Shown: in pieces, positions 1 through 8,266 of the stretch
Position numbering within the stretch: position 1 is the first letter of the stretch
Layout: every line of letters starts with the position of its first letter
Source: Acididesulfobacillus acetoxydans
GTDB taxonomy: Bacteria; Bacillota; Desulfitobacteriia; Desulfitobacteriales; Desulfitobacteriaceae
Direction: 5' to 3' (one strand)
NCBI RefSeq assembly: GCF_900016645.1
Contig: NZ_CDGJ01000037.1
Length of the DNA: 64,000 nucleotides
The notes under the pieces: generated by a model
Told to the model about the DNA's origin: nothing
What the model saw: the letters and a program-made list of their open reading frames with translations, nothing else
The model's database searches: none
Program-made: the position numbers and the translations under genes

Positions 1-2
1 TT

Positions 3-416
3 CTTGCGGCCATAGCGATTCCCAAGTTGACAGCCGGGGCCGACGCGGCCCGACGCAATGCTGATATAGCGACAGCTCATGAGCTGAAAAGCGCGCTGGA
101 CCGATTCCAGGTGGAAAACGGGGTCTATCCGACAACAGACGAACTCAGCGCTGACGACTCCGGCAAGGTGACAGTCAAGGGTATGGCCGAGGGTTTTATT
201 CCCAAGTACATTAACAGGCTGGATGCTTCCACGACCCAACAAAAGCCGGCCAACGCTGCCCATAAGGGGTTTGGGGTGGCCGAGTTGCCGGCCGGCGGGA
301 GCGCGTATACCCCCAGCCGTCTGATCACGGTTTTTCTCACTGCGGACGGTTCGGCCGCGGAGGTCGCGGCTTACGATGTCACTTTGACGCACGTGCTCTG
401 GACTTCCGCTCAATAA
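3..416 (+). CDS. Type IV prepilin / major pilin-like protein (5' truncated by window edge)
   Basis: The frame is open from the window edge, so the true start and leader peptide lie outside. The first visible residues, LAAIAIPKL, are the end of the hydrophobic N-terminal helix of type IV pilins and type II pseudopilins, just before the variable globular part. About 137 residues remain. The globular part contains ELKSALDRFQVENGVYPT, the alpha1-C region typical of PulG/ComGC/PilA-like proteins. The next genes are a prepilin peptidase and PilM/N/O homologues, so this is probably the structural pilin processed by that peptidase. Whether it is the major pilin or a minor pseudopilin cannot be decided from this fragment. 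Confidence 0.88.
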   Translation, partial: LAAIAIPKLTAGADAARRNADIATAHELKSALDRFQVENGVYPTTDELSADDSGKVTVKGMAEGFIPKYINRLDASTTQQKPANAAHKGFGVAELPAGGSAYTPSRLITVFLTADGSAAEVAAYDVTLTHVLWTSAQ

Positions 417-579
417 TTCGGTCTCGGCGCGGGGAGCCAAACAGTCCGGAGGACCGTTGGGGTTTCTATGCACCGGCGGGACGAAGTTACCGGTCTGATC
501 GGGTCCGGGCCGAGACTCTAAAAGGCGGTTACGGCCAAGATGGTATCCGAGTTCAAATTTGGAAGGGGATTTTGACTTC

Positions 580-1338
580 ATGCTTTTTGCCTGGTCTTTT
601 GGCGTGATCGGGCTGCTCATCGGCAGTTTCTTGAACGTCGTCATTTATCGTTTGCCGAGGGGAGAATCCATCGCCGTTCCCGGTTCGCATTGTCCGGCCT
701 GCGGCCATTTTTTGCGCCCTTGGGAATTAATTCCCCTGCTCAGCTTCGCGGGCCTGCGGGGCCGCTGCCGGCAGTGCGGGGCCAAGATTTCCCGGCGCTA
801 TCCTTTGGTGGAGTTGGGCATGGGGCTGCTCTTTTTTTATACGGCTTGGCGCGCTTCAGTTGTTTCCCTGAACTTGTTTTCTGATCTGGCATTCCTGTCT
901 TTACTGGTGGCCCTGAGTTTTATCGATCTTGATACCATGCGGCTGCCGGACAGCCTGGTTGTTCCCCTTTTTCTGCTGGGGCTGGTTCGGGCTTTATTCC
1001 TTCCGGTACAACCCGCTTTTGGCTACAGTGTCTTGGGCGCTGTGGCCGCCGGTGGGGGATTTTGGCTCATTGCCAGATTTTACCCGCGCGGGATGGGTTT
1101 CGGCGACGTGAAGTTGGCTGCGGCCTTGGGTGCTTATCTTGGCTTTCCCAAGGTCTTCCTGGCCGTTTTCTTGGCCAGCGTCGGGGGAAGCCTTTGGGGT
1201 GGGCTAATGTTGGCCTTAAGAAAAAAGAGCCTGAAGCAGCAAATTCCTTTTGGACCCTATTTGGCACTGGGAGCGATTTTGACACTCTATTGGGGGTCTT
1301 TGTTTATGCAGCGCTATGTCAACGTGGTCGGCCACTGA
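580..1338 (+). CDS. pilD: Prepilin peptidase / N-methyltransferase (PilD, type IV leader peptidase)
   Basis: Polytopic membrane aspartyl protease that removes the prepilin leader and methylates the new N-terminal residue. The N-terminus shows GSFLNVVIYRLPRGE and two zinc-binding CxxC pairs (CPAC and CRQC) of the methyltransferase domain. The catalytic aspartates are probably in DLDTMRLPD and in GMGFGDVKLA, the conserved GxGD motif. Length is 252 aa, normal for the family. I chose ATG 580 because GGAAGGGG lies about 11 nt upstream; a TTG at 559 is in frame but has no ribosome binding site. It sits between the pilin and the assembly genes. Confidence 0.95.
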   Translation: MLFAWSFGVIGLLIGSFLNVVIYRLPRGESIAVPGSHCPACGHFLRPWELIPLLSFAGLRGRCRQCGAKISRRYPLVELGMGLLFFYTAWRASVVSLNLFSDLAFLSLLVALSFIDLDTMRLPDSLVVPLFLLGLVRALFLPVQPAFGYSVLGAVAAGGGFWLIARFYPRGMGFGDVKLAAALGAYLGFPKVFLAVFLASVGGSLWGGLMLALRKKSLKQQIPFGPYLALGAILTLYWGSLFMQRYVNVVGH

Positions 1339-1354
1339 GGAAGGGGGAGGCGGT

Positions 1355-2740
1355 GTGTCCGGGAAAGTTTTTATCGAGTTGACCGATGGGGAGATCCGTT
1401 TTCTCTGGGTGGACCGAGGTCCACTCCTGGGCAAGCTGAGGCGGGTTGCTCTTGAGCGGCTGCCTTTACCGGCCGGCATCATGCGCCAAGGGCTCTTGTT
1501 GGAAGCGGAACGTCTGACCGCCATCCTCAAAGCTTATCGCCGAGAGCGGGGGGTTATTCCCCCCGCTTTCCTCCTCCTTCCTTGGCAGCAAGGATTTGCG
1601 CGGGGATTCAGGTTACCATGGTTTTCGGCTGGGCAGAGAAGGCAAGCTCTTAATTACTTCATCGAGGAAGAAACGCCTATCTCTGGGGAAGAAGTGCTCA
1701 ATGATTTTTCAGTTGTCGAAGAGAAGAGGGGAAAGTTCCTGGAAGTGTTGGCCGCGGCCGTACGCAAGAGCGTTTTGACGGATTTCGTGCGCTCTTTTGC
1801 CGAAGCAGGCTTTCGGGTGGAAAGGGTCGATCTGGCGGTCACCGCGCTGAGTTGCGTGCTTCCGCTTGAGTCCGGGCAAAATGTTCTCTATCTTAAGGAA
1901 GATGAAGACCAGTTGGAGATGGCTCTCTTTAGGGGGACCCGTCTCGAAGTTGTGCGCACCTTCGGCAAGGCTGGCGCGGACGCGGATGAAATCGAAGTCT
2001 GGCGGGAATTGAAGCGGACTTTGTTTTATTATGCCGCCCAGGATCCGGATTTCTCGTTACAACGTGTTTGTACACCTGATCCAGCGACAGCGGGGGAGAC
2101 GGGAGAACGGATGCGGCAGAGTCTGGGTTATGCGGTGGATGTCTGCCCTGCTGTTGCTCTCCCTCGGGATTTTGAGAAATTCCGCGGGGTGTTAAAGGAA
2201 GTTCCGGCGGCCTATGCGGCAAGTGCTGCTTACCGGACAGGACAAGGGCTCAACTTATGGCGGCAGGAGGAAGAACAAAGAAAAGTCAGGCGGCGGATCG
2301 CTTGGGGGATCGGGGCGGTGGTCATTCTATTGGCCGGTGTCTTCGCGTTCTGGTGGCCCGTGCAGGCGCGCTCAAACCGCCTGGAAGAAGAACTCGCCGT
2401 GTTGAGGCCGCAAGGTTACCGGGCTGAGAAGAGCATACGCCAAGAGGAGATATTGGCCGAAAGTTGGGACAAACTGCACCGGCAGCCGTTGGTGTTGGCT
2501 GACAGCCTGAGGGTTATGACCGACTGGCAGGGCTCGGGCCTGACTTTGACGGAAATTGAGTATAAAGAGGGCAAAATTAATCTTAAGGGTAAGGCGGAGA
2601 AAGGAGCTCAGGTGGAAAAGCTGATGCAAAAGATGCAAAGCCAAGGATGGGTGAGTCCGGTTCTTGCCGCTTACCGCGTGTCCGGAGACGCCATTAGTTT
2701 CACTGTCGGGGCGAGCAGACCGCAGGCCGGGAAACCCTGA
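1355..2740 (+). CDS. PilM-PilN fusion, inner-membrane platform protein of type IV pilus assembly
   Basis: 461 aa. Residues 1 to about 320 look like an actin-like ATPase (PilM/GspL cytoplasmic) domain, with the segment RRVALERLPLPAGI and a central region around ALFRGTRLEVVRTF. One transmembrane helix follows (about residues 330-350, IGAVVILLAGVFAFWWP), then a short coiled coil and a fimbrial-assembly (PilN) domain with LTLTEIEYKEGKINLKG. PilM and PilN are usually separate; here they appear fused, giving a GspL-like architecture. GTG 1355 is preferred because GGGGGAGG lies just upstream and it avoids a 23-bp overlap with pilD; an ATG at 1316 is in frame. Confidence 0.8.
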   Translation: MSGKVFIELTDGEIRFLWVDRGPLLGKLRRVALERLPLPAGIMRQGLLLEAERLTAILKAYRRERGVIPPAFLLLPWQQGFARGFRLPWFSAGQRRQALNYFIEEETPISGEEVLNDFSVVEEKRGKFLEVLAAAVRKSVLTDFVRSFAEAGFRVERVDLAVTALSCVLPLESGQNVLYLKEDEDQLEMALFRGTRLEVVRTFGKAGADADEIEVWRELKRTLFYYAAQDPDFSLQRVCTPDPATAGETGERMRQSLGYAVDVCPAVALPRDFEKFRGVLKEVPAAYAASAAYRTGQGLNLWRQEEEQRKVRRRIAWGIGAVVILLAGVFAFWWPVQARSNRLEEELAVLRPQGYRAEKSIRQEEILAESWDKLHRQPLVLADSLRVMTDWQGSGLTLTEIEYKEGKINLKGKAEKGAQVEKLMQKMQSQGWVSPVLAAYRVSGDAISFTVGASRPQAGKP

Positions 2741-2933
2741 AGTCTCGGGGAGCGGAGGGAGGCAGGGAGGCTTTGCGTAAGCACACCCAGAGCCTTAACC
2801 AAAAGGCTTAGCCGCATGCCTCTGGCTTTAGGCGCTTTAGCCGGCTTAAGCCATGGGGAGATTCAGACAAGTAATTGATGGAATCCCAGCACGCCGGGTA
2901 ACCGCAAATGTAAAGAAAGGGGAAGTTAAGAAA

Positions 2934-3542
2934 TTGGCTCATACGGGTTTAAGTTCGAGAGTTGCAGGGCTGCTGCTGCACCCGTCTTCCGCCCGGGGCA
3001 GGCAAATTCTCTTCCGGCTGAGGAGGGCAGCGGCGCGGAACCATACGGCATGGTTAACCGGCGTGAGTATTTTCCTGCTCTGCGCCTTGTTCTGTTATAT
3101 CCTTTGCCTGTGGCCGGCCTGGAGCAGGTTAAATGACCTGGGCGCGGAAAAGGAACACTGGCTGGCGGTGTTGTCTCGGTTTAACAGCAGCGGAACCGGA
3201 ACCGGAACCGGGACTGGAACTGGAACTGGAACCAAGGTTCCCACCCTGGCGGAGCTGCCCGATTTGGTTGAATCCTGCAGGCAGGCTTTTCTGACAGCGG
3301 GAGTGCAGGTGAAGTCGCTCAGTGTGGAGCGTTTCGGGGAAACAGCAGCGAGCGCTTCCCAGAAGGCGGCTCTCTTGGACTACGCCTTGCTGCGTCTGCA
3401 GTGGGCGGGCTCGTGGCCGGCTATCGAAAGCGCCTTGTCAAGGCTGGAGCGCGAGCAGAGCTTGGGTATCGGGGTTCAGGAGGTGCACCTAAGACAAGGC
3501 GGCGGAGAAGGGCTCTTGCAGATCTACTTTCGCCATACGTGA
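2934..3542 (+). CDS. PilO-like type IV pilus assembly protein with a (Gly-Thr)7 linker
   Basis: About 202 aa. A single transmembrane helix (WLTGVSIFLLCALFCYILCLWP) is followed by a short helical segment and a small periplasmic domain, the topology of PilO/GspM. Identity rests on topology, length and position after PilM-PilN rather than on a clear motif. TTG 2934 is chosen because AAGGGGAAG lies about 9 nt upstream; ATG 2853 is in frame but has no ribosome binding site. Between the coiled coil and the C-terminal domain lies a run of seven Gly-Thr dipeptides encoded by a 6-bp tandem repeat (3192-3233), an unstable linker. Confidence 0.65.
   Translation: MAHTGLSSRVAGLLLHPSSARGRQILFRLRRAAARNHTAWLTGVSIFLLCALFCYILCLWPAWSRLNDLGAEKEHWLAVLSRFNSSGTGTGTGTGTGTGTKVPTLAELPDLVESCRQAFLTAGVQVKSLSVERFGETAASASQKAALLDYALLRLQWAGSWPAIESALSRLEREQSLGIGVQEVHLRQGGGEGLLQIYFRHT
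3192..3233 (+). repeat. Hexanucleotide tandem repeat, 7 units, inside pilO-like gene
   Basis: Seven consecutive 6-bp units (GGAACC, GGGACT or GGAACT) encode (Gly-Thr)7. The phase is exact; units differ only by transitions. Confidence 0.95.
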
Positions 3543-3555
3543 GGAATCTCCCGCC

Positions 3556-3689
3556 CGCCAGAGGATTAATCACCGGGGAACCGTTCCCCAGAGGCTTGTT
3601 CCCCAAGGGATCGTTCGCCAGGGGATTGTTCACTGGGGGATCGTTGACCTGAGGATCCTGCACGGGTGATCCCCTACCGAGGAATCATG
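3556..3689 (+). repeat. 15-bp degenerate tandem repeat, about 9 units, between pilO-like and LysM genes
   Basis: The intergenic stretch can be cut into consecutive 15-bp blocks starting at 3556, 3571, 3586, 3601, 3616, 3631, 3646 and 3661, with a decayed 14-bp block at 3676. Consensus is close to CCCCAGGGGATCGTT. Phase is kept without gaps over eight blocks although sequence identity falls towards the ends. No convincing start or coding potential was found in it. Confidence 0.85.
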
Positions 3690-3767
3690 CACCCGCAGGG
3701 GAAATTTGATGGAGTATGAGCACCGGACATCCCGTTTCTGCCATAAACTGGTGCAGGAGGGGTGAGA

Positions 3768-4421
3768 ATGGGAGCGAGAAGGTATGTCATTCAGCCGGGA
3801 GATACTTTTCATCTCTTGGCTCAGCGCTGGGGCGGAACCTGTGACGATTGGATGCGGGCTAATCCCCTGCTCAACCCGCAGAGCTTGCAGATAGGTCAAA
3901 CAGTTGTGCTCCCGCCGTTGGGGGCGGCTCCTGAGCAATATGCTCAGGTGTCGGCCGGCGAAGGGCGTGAGTTCGCCGGCGGGCACATGGATGAGATGGA
4001 AATGGAGTTGGCGGGGGTTCAATTTAAGTTGAGACGGGTGGGGGAGAGCCGGATTCCCCACGAAATTCATATGATCCTGCCGAGAGCGGAAATTCACAAA
4101 GTTCAGCCTCAAGGGGAAAACGGCCCGACGGAAGTACAGATCATGCTGAGCAATGTCAACATCGTTCACTCGCCCCGCCTGCAGAGCGGAACAGGGGATC
4201 TGGCCGAGAGCGGCCGGCCGGCGGCGCGCTCATTTCCGGAACGCGGCCCGGCAAGAAGCCCCGGGGCAAGTCCCGGAAGGCCCGCGGGAGGACCGGGGGC
4301 AGGGGCAGGCGTGCCCGGAGAGAGTATGGGTGGAGGATTCGGGGCCAGTCGGGTGGGAAGCACGGGAGGAGGCCCCGGACAGAATCAAATGTGGGGCTAT
4401 CAGTCCGGCCAGATGCCATAA
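3768..4421 (+). CDS. LysM-domain protein with Gly/Pro-rich C-terminus
   Basis: 217 aa. Residues 3-50 form one LysM domain (YVIQPGDTFHLLAQRWG ... IGQTVVLPPL), which binds N-acetylglucosamine-containing glycans such as peptidoglycan or spore cortex. The middle part (about residues 65-140) is hydrophilic and unrecognised. The last 75 residues are rich in Gly, Pro, Ser and Arg and probably disordered. No signal peptide is visible, as in several spore coat and cortex LysM proteins of Firmicutes. ATG 3768 is preceded by AGGAGGGG at about 6 nt. It follows the pilus genes but need not belong to them. Confidence 0.75.
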   Translation: MGARRYVIQPGDTFHLLAQRWGGTCDDWMRANPLLNPQSLQIGQTVVLPPLGAAPEQYAQVSAGEGREFAGGHMDEMEMELAGVQFKLRRVGESRIPHEIHMILPRAEIHKVQPQGENGPTEVQIMLSNVNIVHSPRLQSGTGDLAESGRPAARSFPERGPARSPGASPGRPAGGPGAGAGVPGESMGGGFGASRVGSTGGGPGQNQMWGYQSGQMP

Positions 4422-4453
4422 GAGATTCTCCTGCTCGCCTTCTGCGGACGCCT

Positions 4454-4482
4454 TGTCCGCCAGCGGCCTCCGGGGTATAATG
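4454..4482 (+). promoter_or_regulatory. Sigma-A type promoter of the aroEK-aroD operon
   Basis: TTGTCC (4454-4459), a 17-bp spacer and a perfect TATAAT (4477-4482), about 80 nt upstream of aroEK. The small inverted repeat GCGGAC/GTCCGC overlaps the -35 region. Confidence 0.7.
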
Positions 4483-4564
4483 GAACAAAATCTCGGCGCC
4501 GCCGGTTAAGGGACGTTTCAGCGGCCGGAGGCCAGGGGAAGGCGTGTCTGGGGGAGCGTGTCTG

Positions 4565-5968
4565 ATGGAAAGTTACTATGCGGTTATTGGGGATCCCATT
4601 GACCATTCTTTGTCCCCACTGATGCATACGGCAGGATACAGGGCCCTTGGCCTTGAGGCCAAGTATTTGCGTTTCAGGGTGAGCCGGGATCAGTTGAAGG
4701 ATGCGGCCATAGGGCTGCGTTCTTTGGGTTTTGCCGGCTGGAATGTGACGATTCCGCATAAAGAGGCGATTATTTCTTACCTGGATGAGCTGACGCCGGC
4801 CGCCGTCGCAGCCGGGGCCGTCAATACGGTAAAAAACTCAGAAGGCAGGTTGATAGGCCACAACACGGACGGCGAGGGCTTTATCCGCGCCGTCTCGGAG
4901 AGCGTCTCTTCCTGGCAGGGTAAGACGGCGGTTATCCTGGGTGCCGGCGGGGCCGCGCGGGGGATAGCGCAGGCCCTGAACGAGAAGGGGATGCGGCTTA
5001 TTATCCTCAACCGTACGGCCGGTAAGGCGGAAGAACTGGCACGCCTGTTGCGCCAAAACGGGGGAGAGGTCTGCGCGGGGAAATTGGCGGCGGGCCCATG
5101 GCTTAGCGAGGCGGACTTAGTCGTCCAAACGACACCCGTCGGTTTGGGGGGCGAGCCCTATCCGCTGTCACTGCAAGGTATAAGAGAAGGTACCCTGGCG
5201 GTGGATATTATCTACAAGCCGTGGCAGACCCCTTTCTTGCGCGAGGCCGAGAATTTGGGCTGCCGGACAATGAACGGTCTGGCAATGTTTTTGCACCAGG
5301 GGGCCCTGGCTTGGGAGTTCTGGCGCGGGGAGCAGGCACCGTTACCGGCGATGCGGGCGGCTTTGGCCGAGGAAAAGGCGCGGGTGGAGCCGGTCGCCAA
5401 GGGCAAGCCCACCCGGGACAACATAGCGCTCATCGGATTCATGGCGACAGGCAAGAGCAGTGTCGGCCGCCGACTGGCTTTAGCCCTCAACTGGGAGTTT
5501 ATCGATACGGATGAGGAAATTGAAAAAGTCAGCGGCTTGAGTGTGGCGGAAATGTTTCAGCGTCATGGGGAAACCCGTTTCCGTTCCGAAGAAAACCTGG
5601 TGCTCAGGCGTTTGGGCCGAATGCGGCACTATGTCATCGCCACGGGGGGCGGGATGGTTGTCAATGAGGAGAACCGCGGCCTCTTGGCCGAGCGTGCCCT
5701 GATCATTTCGCTGTACGCCCCCTTGGACAAAATCTTGGAAAGGGTCGGCGATCGGGCGCAGCGTCCGCTCTTGAGGGGGCCGAGGGAGAAGATCGAGGCT
5801 CTCTGGCAGGCCAGGCAGTCGGTCTATGGCCAAGCCGATCTGATTGTGGATACGAGTGAGCTGGACGTAGACGGGGTCGTCCGGGAGATTTTGAGGGAAC
5901 TGTCGAAGATGCCGGCCGGCGCGCAAGAGCCGGGTGAGATGGAACCGGGGGGTGAAGAGGATAGATAA
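4565..5968 (+). CDS. aroEK: Bifunctional shikimate dehydrogenase / shikimate kinase (AroE-AroK fusion)
   Basis: 467 aa, two complete enzymes of the shikimate pathway in one chain. Residues 1-275 are NADP-dependent shikimate dehydrogenase: YAVIGDPIDHSLSPLMH at the N-terminus, GWNVTIPHKE, NTDGEGF and the nucleotide-binding GAGGAARG. Residues 285-450 are shikimate kinase: P-loop GFMATGKSSVG, DTDEEIE, RFRSEE and TGGGMV, with the lid arginines near DRAQRPLL. It therefore converts 3-dehydroshikimate through shikimate to shikimate-3-phosphate. ATG 4565 has GGGGAG 8 nt upstream; GTG 4544 is in frame but too close to its own upstream purines. The next gene, aroD, overlaps its 3' end, so translation is probably coupled. 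Confidence 0.95.
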   Translation: MESYYAVIGDPIDHSLSPLMHTAGYRALGLEAKYLRFRVSRDQLKDAAIGLRSLGFAGWNVTIPHKEAIISYLDELTPAAVAAGAVNTVKNSEGRLIGHNTDGEGFIRAVSESVSSWQGKTAVILGAGGAARGIAQALNEKGMRLIILNRTAGKAEELARLLRQNGGEVCAGKLAAGPWLSEADLVVQTTPVGLGGEPYPLSLQGIREGTLAVDIIYKPWQTPFLREAENLGCRTMNGLAMFLHQGALAWEFWRGEQAPLPAMRAALAEEKARVEPVAKGKPTRDNIALIGFMATGKSSVGRRLALALNWEFIDTDEEIEKVSGLSVAEMFQRHGETRFRSEENLVLRRLGRMRHYVIATGGGMVVNEENRGLLAERALIISLYAPLDKILERVGDRAQRPLLRGPREKIEALWQARQSVYGQADLIVDTSELDVDGVVREILRELSKMPAGAQEPGEMEPGGEEDR

Positions 5969-6743
5969 GCAGCCGATCCTTAAAGTGAGGGGAAAAGAAT
6001 TTGGGGGCAAGGGTTTGCCTTTAATTTGCACCCCTTTGGTCGGAGAAAACCGGGAAGGCTTGGAGAGGGAACTGGAGAAGGTCCTGCCGCAAGGACCGGA
6101 CCTGGTGGAATGGCGGTTGGATTTTTTCAAGAACATACGAGATTTTGACCAAGTACTGCAAGCAGCGCGAACCGTACGACTGAGGGTAGGTGAACTGCCG
6201 CTCCTGTTCACGATTCGCTCGGAAAAAGAGGGAGGGCACCCCATTCCCCTTACGTCCGAGGAACGGGTAGGGTTATATGAGACGGTGTGTCAGGCCGGAG
6301 TGGCGGATTTGCTTGACTTTGAATTGGGCGAGGGAGAGGAAAACTTTCGGCGGGTGAGGGAGACGTCCCGACGCTATGGCGTCAAGCTCATGGGGTCGTT
6401 TCACGATTTCGCCGGGACGCCGGCTCCCGAGCGAATTATGGCCACATTTCGGCAGGGGGAGCGGAGGGGAGCGGACCTGGTTAAGGCAGCGGTTATGCCG
6501 CAAAAAGCGGAGGACGTGCTGACCCTCTTGCAGGTGACTCTGGAGGGGAGAAAGTCGCTTTCGATTCCTGTGATTACGGTGTCAATGGGCAATTACGGCT
6601 CTCTCACCCGGATGTGCGGTTGGGTATTCGGTTCTTCTCTGACGTTTGCCATGGGCGAGAAGCGGTCGGCCCCGGGGCAGATTCCGATCGATGAATTAAA
6701 GGCAGTTCTAAAAGTCATGCAGAAGGCGTTAGGGGGTATCTGA
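5952..6743 (+). CDS. aroD: 3-dehydroquinate dehydratase, type I
   Basis: Class I dehydroquinase making 3-dehydroshikimate, the substrate of the upstream AroE domain. Seen: LVEWRLDFF (the ExRxD substrate-binding motif), LMGSFHDF with the catalytic histidine, GADLVKAAVMP with the Schiff-base lysine, and ITVSMGNYGSLTR near the C-terminus. About 263 aa, normal size. The start is uncertain: GTG 5952 gives the expected short N-terminus, and GTG 5934 is also in frame. Both overlap the end of aroEK, supporting one operon. Confidence 0.93.
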   Translation: MKRIDKQPILKVRGKEFGGKGLPLICTPLVGENREGLERELEKVLPQGPDLVEWRLDFFKNIRDFDQVLQAARTVRLRVGELPLLFTIRSEKEGGHPIPLTSEERVGLYETVCQAGVADLLDFELGEGEENFRRVRETSRRYGVKLMGSFHDFAGTPAPERIMATFRQGERRGADLVKAAVMPQKAEDVLTLLQVTLEGRKSLSIPVITVSMGNYGSLTRMCGWVFGSSLTFAMGEKRSAPGQIPIDELKAVLKVMQKALGGI

Positions 6744-6750
6744 CGGAGTC

Positions 6751-8247
6751 ATGGATGCCCTGATCCACGGGCTGACGAGCGTTCTGCTGGAAGAGTGGGG
6801 CGGCCCCAGAAGCCCTCTGGCATTAGAATATATCAAAGAGAAAATTATTCCCGACTTAGCCGCTTGCTTGATCCTCAATCATGACCTTTGGCGGAACCCG
6901 ACTTTTGCCGAGATTCTGGCCTGGAAACTCAAGTCTCAGTACGCGTATCCGGCCGCTGTGGCGGCGGGGTTGAGCAACGAAATCTTGGCCGCCGCCCGCA
7001 GAACGGTCGTTCCCCCCGCGCTGCCGGAACTCGATCCCAAGGAACCCTGGCGGCGTATCTTCCGTTTGTGGGTCTGTGAGGAATCCCTGCCGCTGGTTGA
7101 GGAGAAGACAGGCTATCCGCTGGCTTACTTGGATTTGCTCTTTCTTCGTTTCAAACGCCTGCGGACTTTTCTGGCCGGTCACAGCGTAAGTTTGTGGGAG
7201 TGTTGGGCCCAGCCGGAATTACGGGATTTCGGTTTTGACCTGCTGAGCTTTCTCTATGAGTTTCAACGGGCCCTCACCGGTGAGCCTTGGTTCGCGGAAC
7301 GTCTGGTTTTGCGGCAGGTATTGCTCGACGCCGGGTTGTCACTGGAGGTTGGCGACCTGGTGCTCCTTTTGGAAGTCATACATACCCGGGAAGGGGAGAT
7401 CACCGCCGGAGATGTCGCCCGCATTTTTGCGGGGATATGGCCGGGGGTGGCACCCGCACCTTGTTCCGAGAAATCCGGCCCGGAGGAGCGGTTTCCTTCG
7501 TCTTCCGGTCGGGTGGAAAAGCTCGTCAGCGGCCCGGTGACAGGGCTCGTCGGCGGTTCGGCAGATAGGTTTGTCGACGGTTCGGCAAAGAGGGGTGTCG
7601 ACGGTCCGGTGGAGAGACTGGTCAGGCTCGGATTTATCCAAATCAACAAATCCGGCCGCCTGACCCTGAGTCAAAAGAGCGCGGTTACTCTCGCTCCTTT
7701 TCTGGTTCCGAAGCTCGTACGGCGGCTGCGCTTGGCCGAGGCTGCCGGGGAGCCGGGGAGAGCACAAGAAATCTTGCTCAAGCTCAACCCCGAGGTGCTG
7801 CTCAGGGTCATTGACGAAGTGGCTGAGGGCTGGCCCGCGGACGAGAGTTTCGCTCTTCTCAGGCACCTATTTAAGCGGGTTAACCGCAGGGTTGACCTTC
7901 ATCTTTTGCGGGTCCTGGCAGCCTGTCCACAGGCTTTTGCCCTCTTGGAGGAGTGTCTGGGAGACCGGGACAGCCTGATCCGGGCTGAGGCTTGTGTGGG
8001 CTTGGGCCGCTTGGAGGAGAAAAGTGCGGTTTTCCGGCTGATCCGGATGCTGGGGGATCCGGCCGCAGACGTTAAAGCCGGGGCCGCGGAGGCCTTGGGC
8101 AGGATGGGCTCCGGGGCGGCGGTTCAAGCCCTGCGGAAGCTGGCCCGGGATTACAGGGAGAGTTCTCGGGTGAGGGCGGCGGCGCAGGAAGCGGTGAGCC
8201 GGATTGAGTCCCGCCATCTTCTCAGGCTCAGAACTCCTGACAACTGA
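6751..8247 (+). CDS. HEAT-repeat protein of unknown function with an internal octapeptide repeat
   Basis: 498 aa, cytoplasmic, no transmembrane segment. The C-terminal 100 residues contain at least three HEAT/PBS-type helical repeats (DSLIRAEACVGLGRLEE, DPAADVKAGAAEALGRMG). The N-terminal 230 residues are helical and leucine-rich and I do not recognise them. Between the two lies a block of five 8-residue repeats (VEKLVSGP, VTGLVGGS, ADRFVDGS, AKRGVDGP, VERLVRLG) encoded by exact 24-bp units. The gene starts 7 nt after aroD and probably shares its transcript. Its 3' end faces the MFS gene, 19 bp away. HEAT repeats suggest a scaffolding role; nothing more specific can be said. Confidence 0.75.
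   Translation: MDALIHGLTSVLLEEWGGPRSPLALEYIKEKIIPDLAACLILNHDLWRNPTFAEILAWKLKSQYAYPAAVAAGLSNEILAAARRTVVPPALPELDPKEPWRRIFRLWVCEESLPLVEEKTGYPLAYLDLLFLRFKRLRTFLAGHSVSLWECWAQPELRDFGFDLLSFLYEFQRALTGEPWFAERLVLRQVLLDAGLSLEVGDLVLLLEVIHTREGEITAGDVARIFAGIWPGVAPAPCSEKSGPEERFPSSSGRVEKLVSGPVTGLVGGSADRFVDGSAKRGVDGPVERLVRLGFIQINKSGRLTLSQKSAVTLAPFLVPKLVRRLRLAEAAGEPGRAQEILLKLNPEVLLRVIDEVAEGWPADESFALLRHLFKRVNRRVDLHLLRVLAACPQAFALLEECLGDRDSLIRAEACVGLGRLEEKSAVFRLIRMLGDPAADVKAGAAEALGRMGSGAAVQALRKLARDYRESSRVRAAAQEAVSRIESRHLLRLRTPDN
7513..7632 (+). repeat. 24-bp degenerate tandem repeat, 5 units, inside the HEAT-repeat gene
   Basis: Blocks begin at 7513, 7537, 7561, 7585 and 7609 and encode octapeptides of the form xxxxVxGx. 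The block lies in a linker, not in the HEAT repeats themselves. Confidence 0.85.
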
Positions 8248-8266
8248 AGAGACAGGGACGGTGCCG

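Noticed and set aside
3401..3652. Plus-strand frame continuing from pilO into RGLFPKGSF-like pentapeptides
   Set aside because: It overlaps pilO out of frame and lacks a ribosome binding site; kept only as a repeat.
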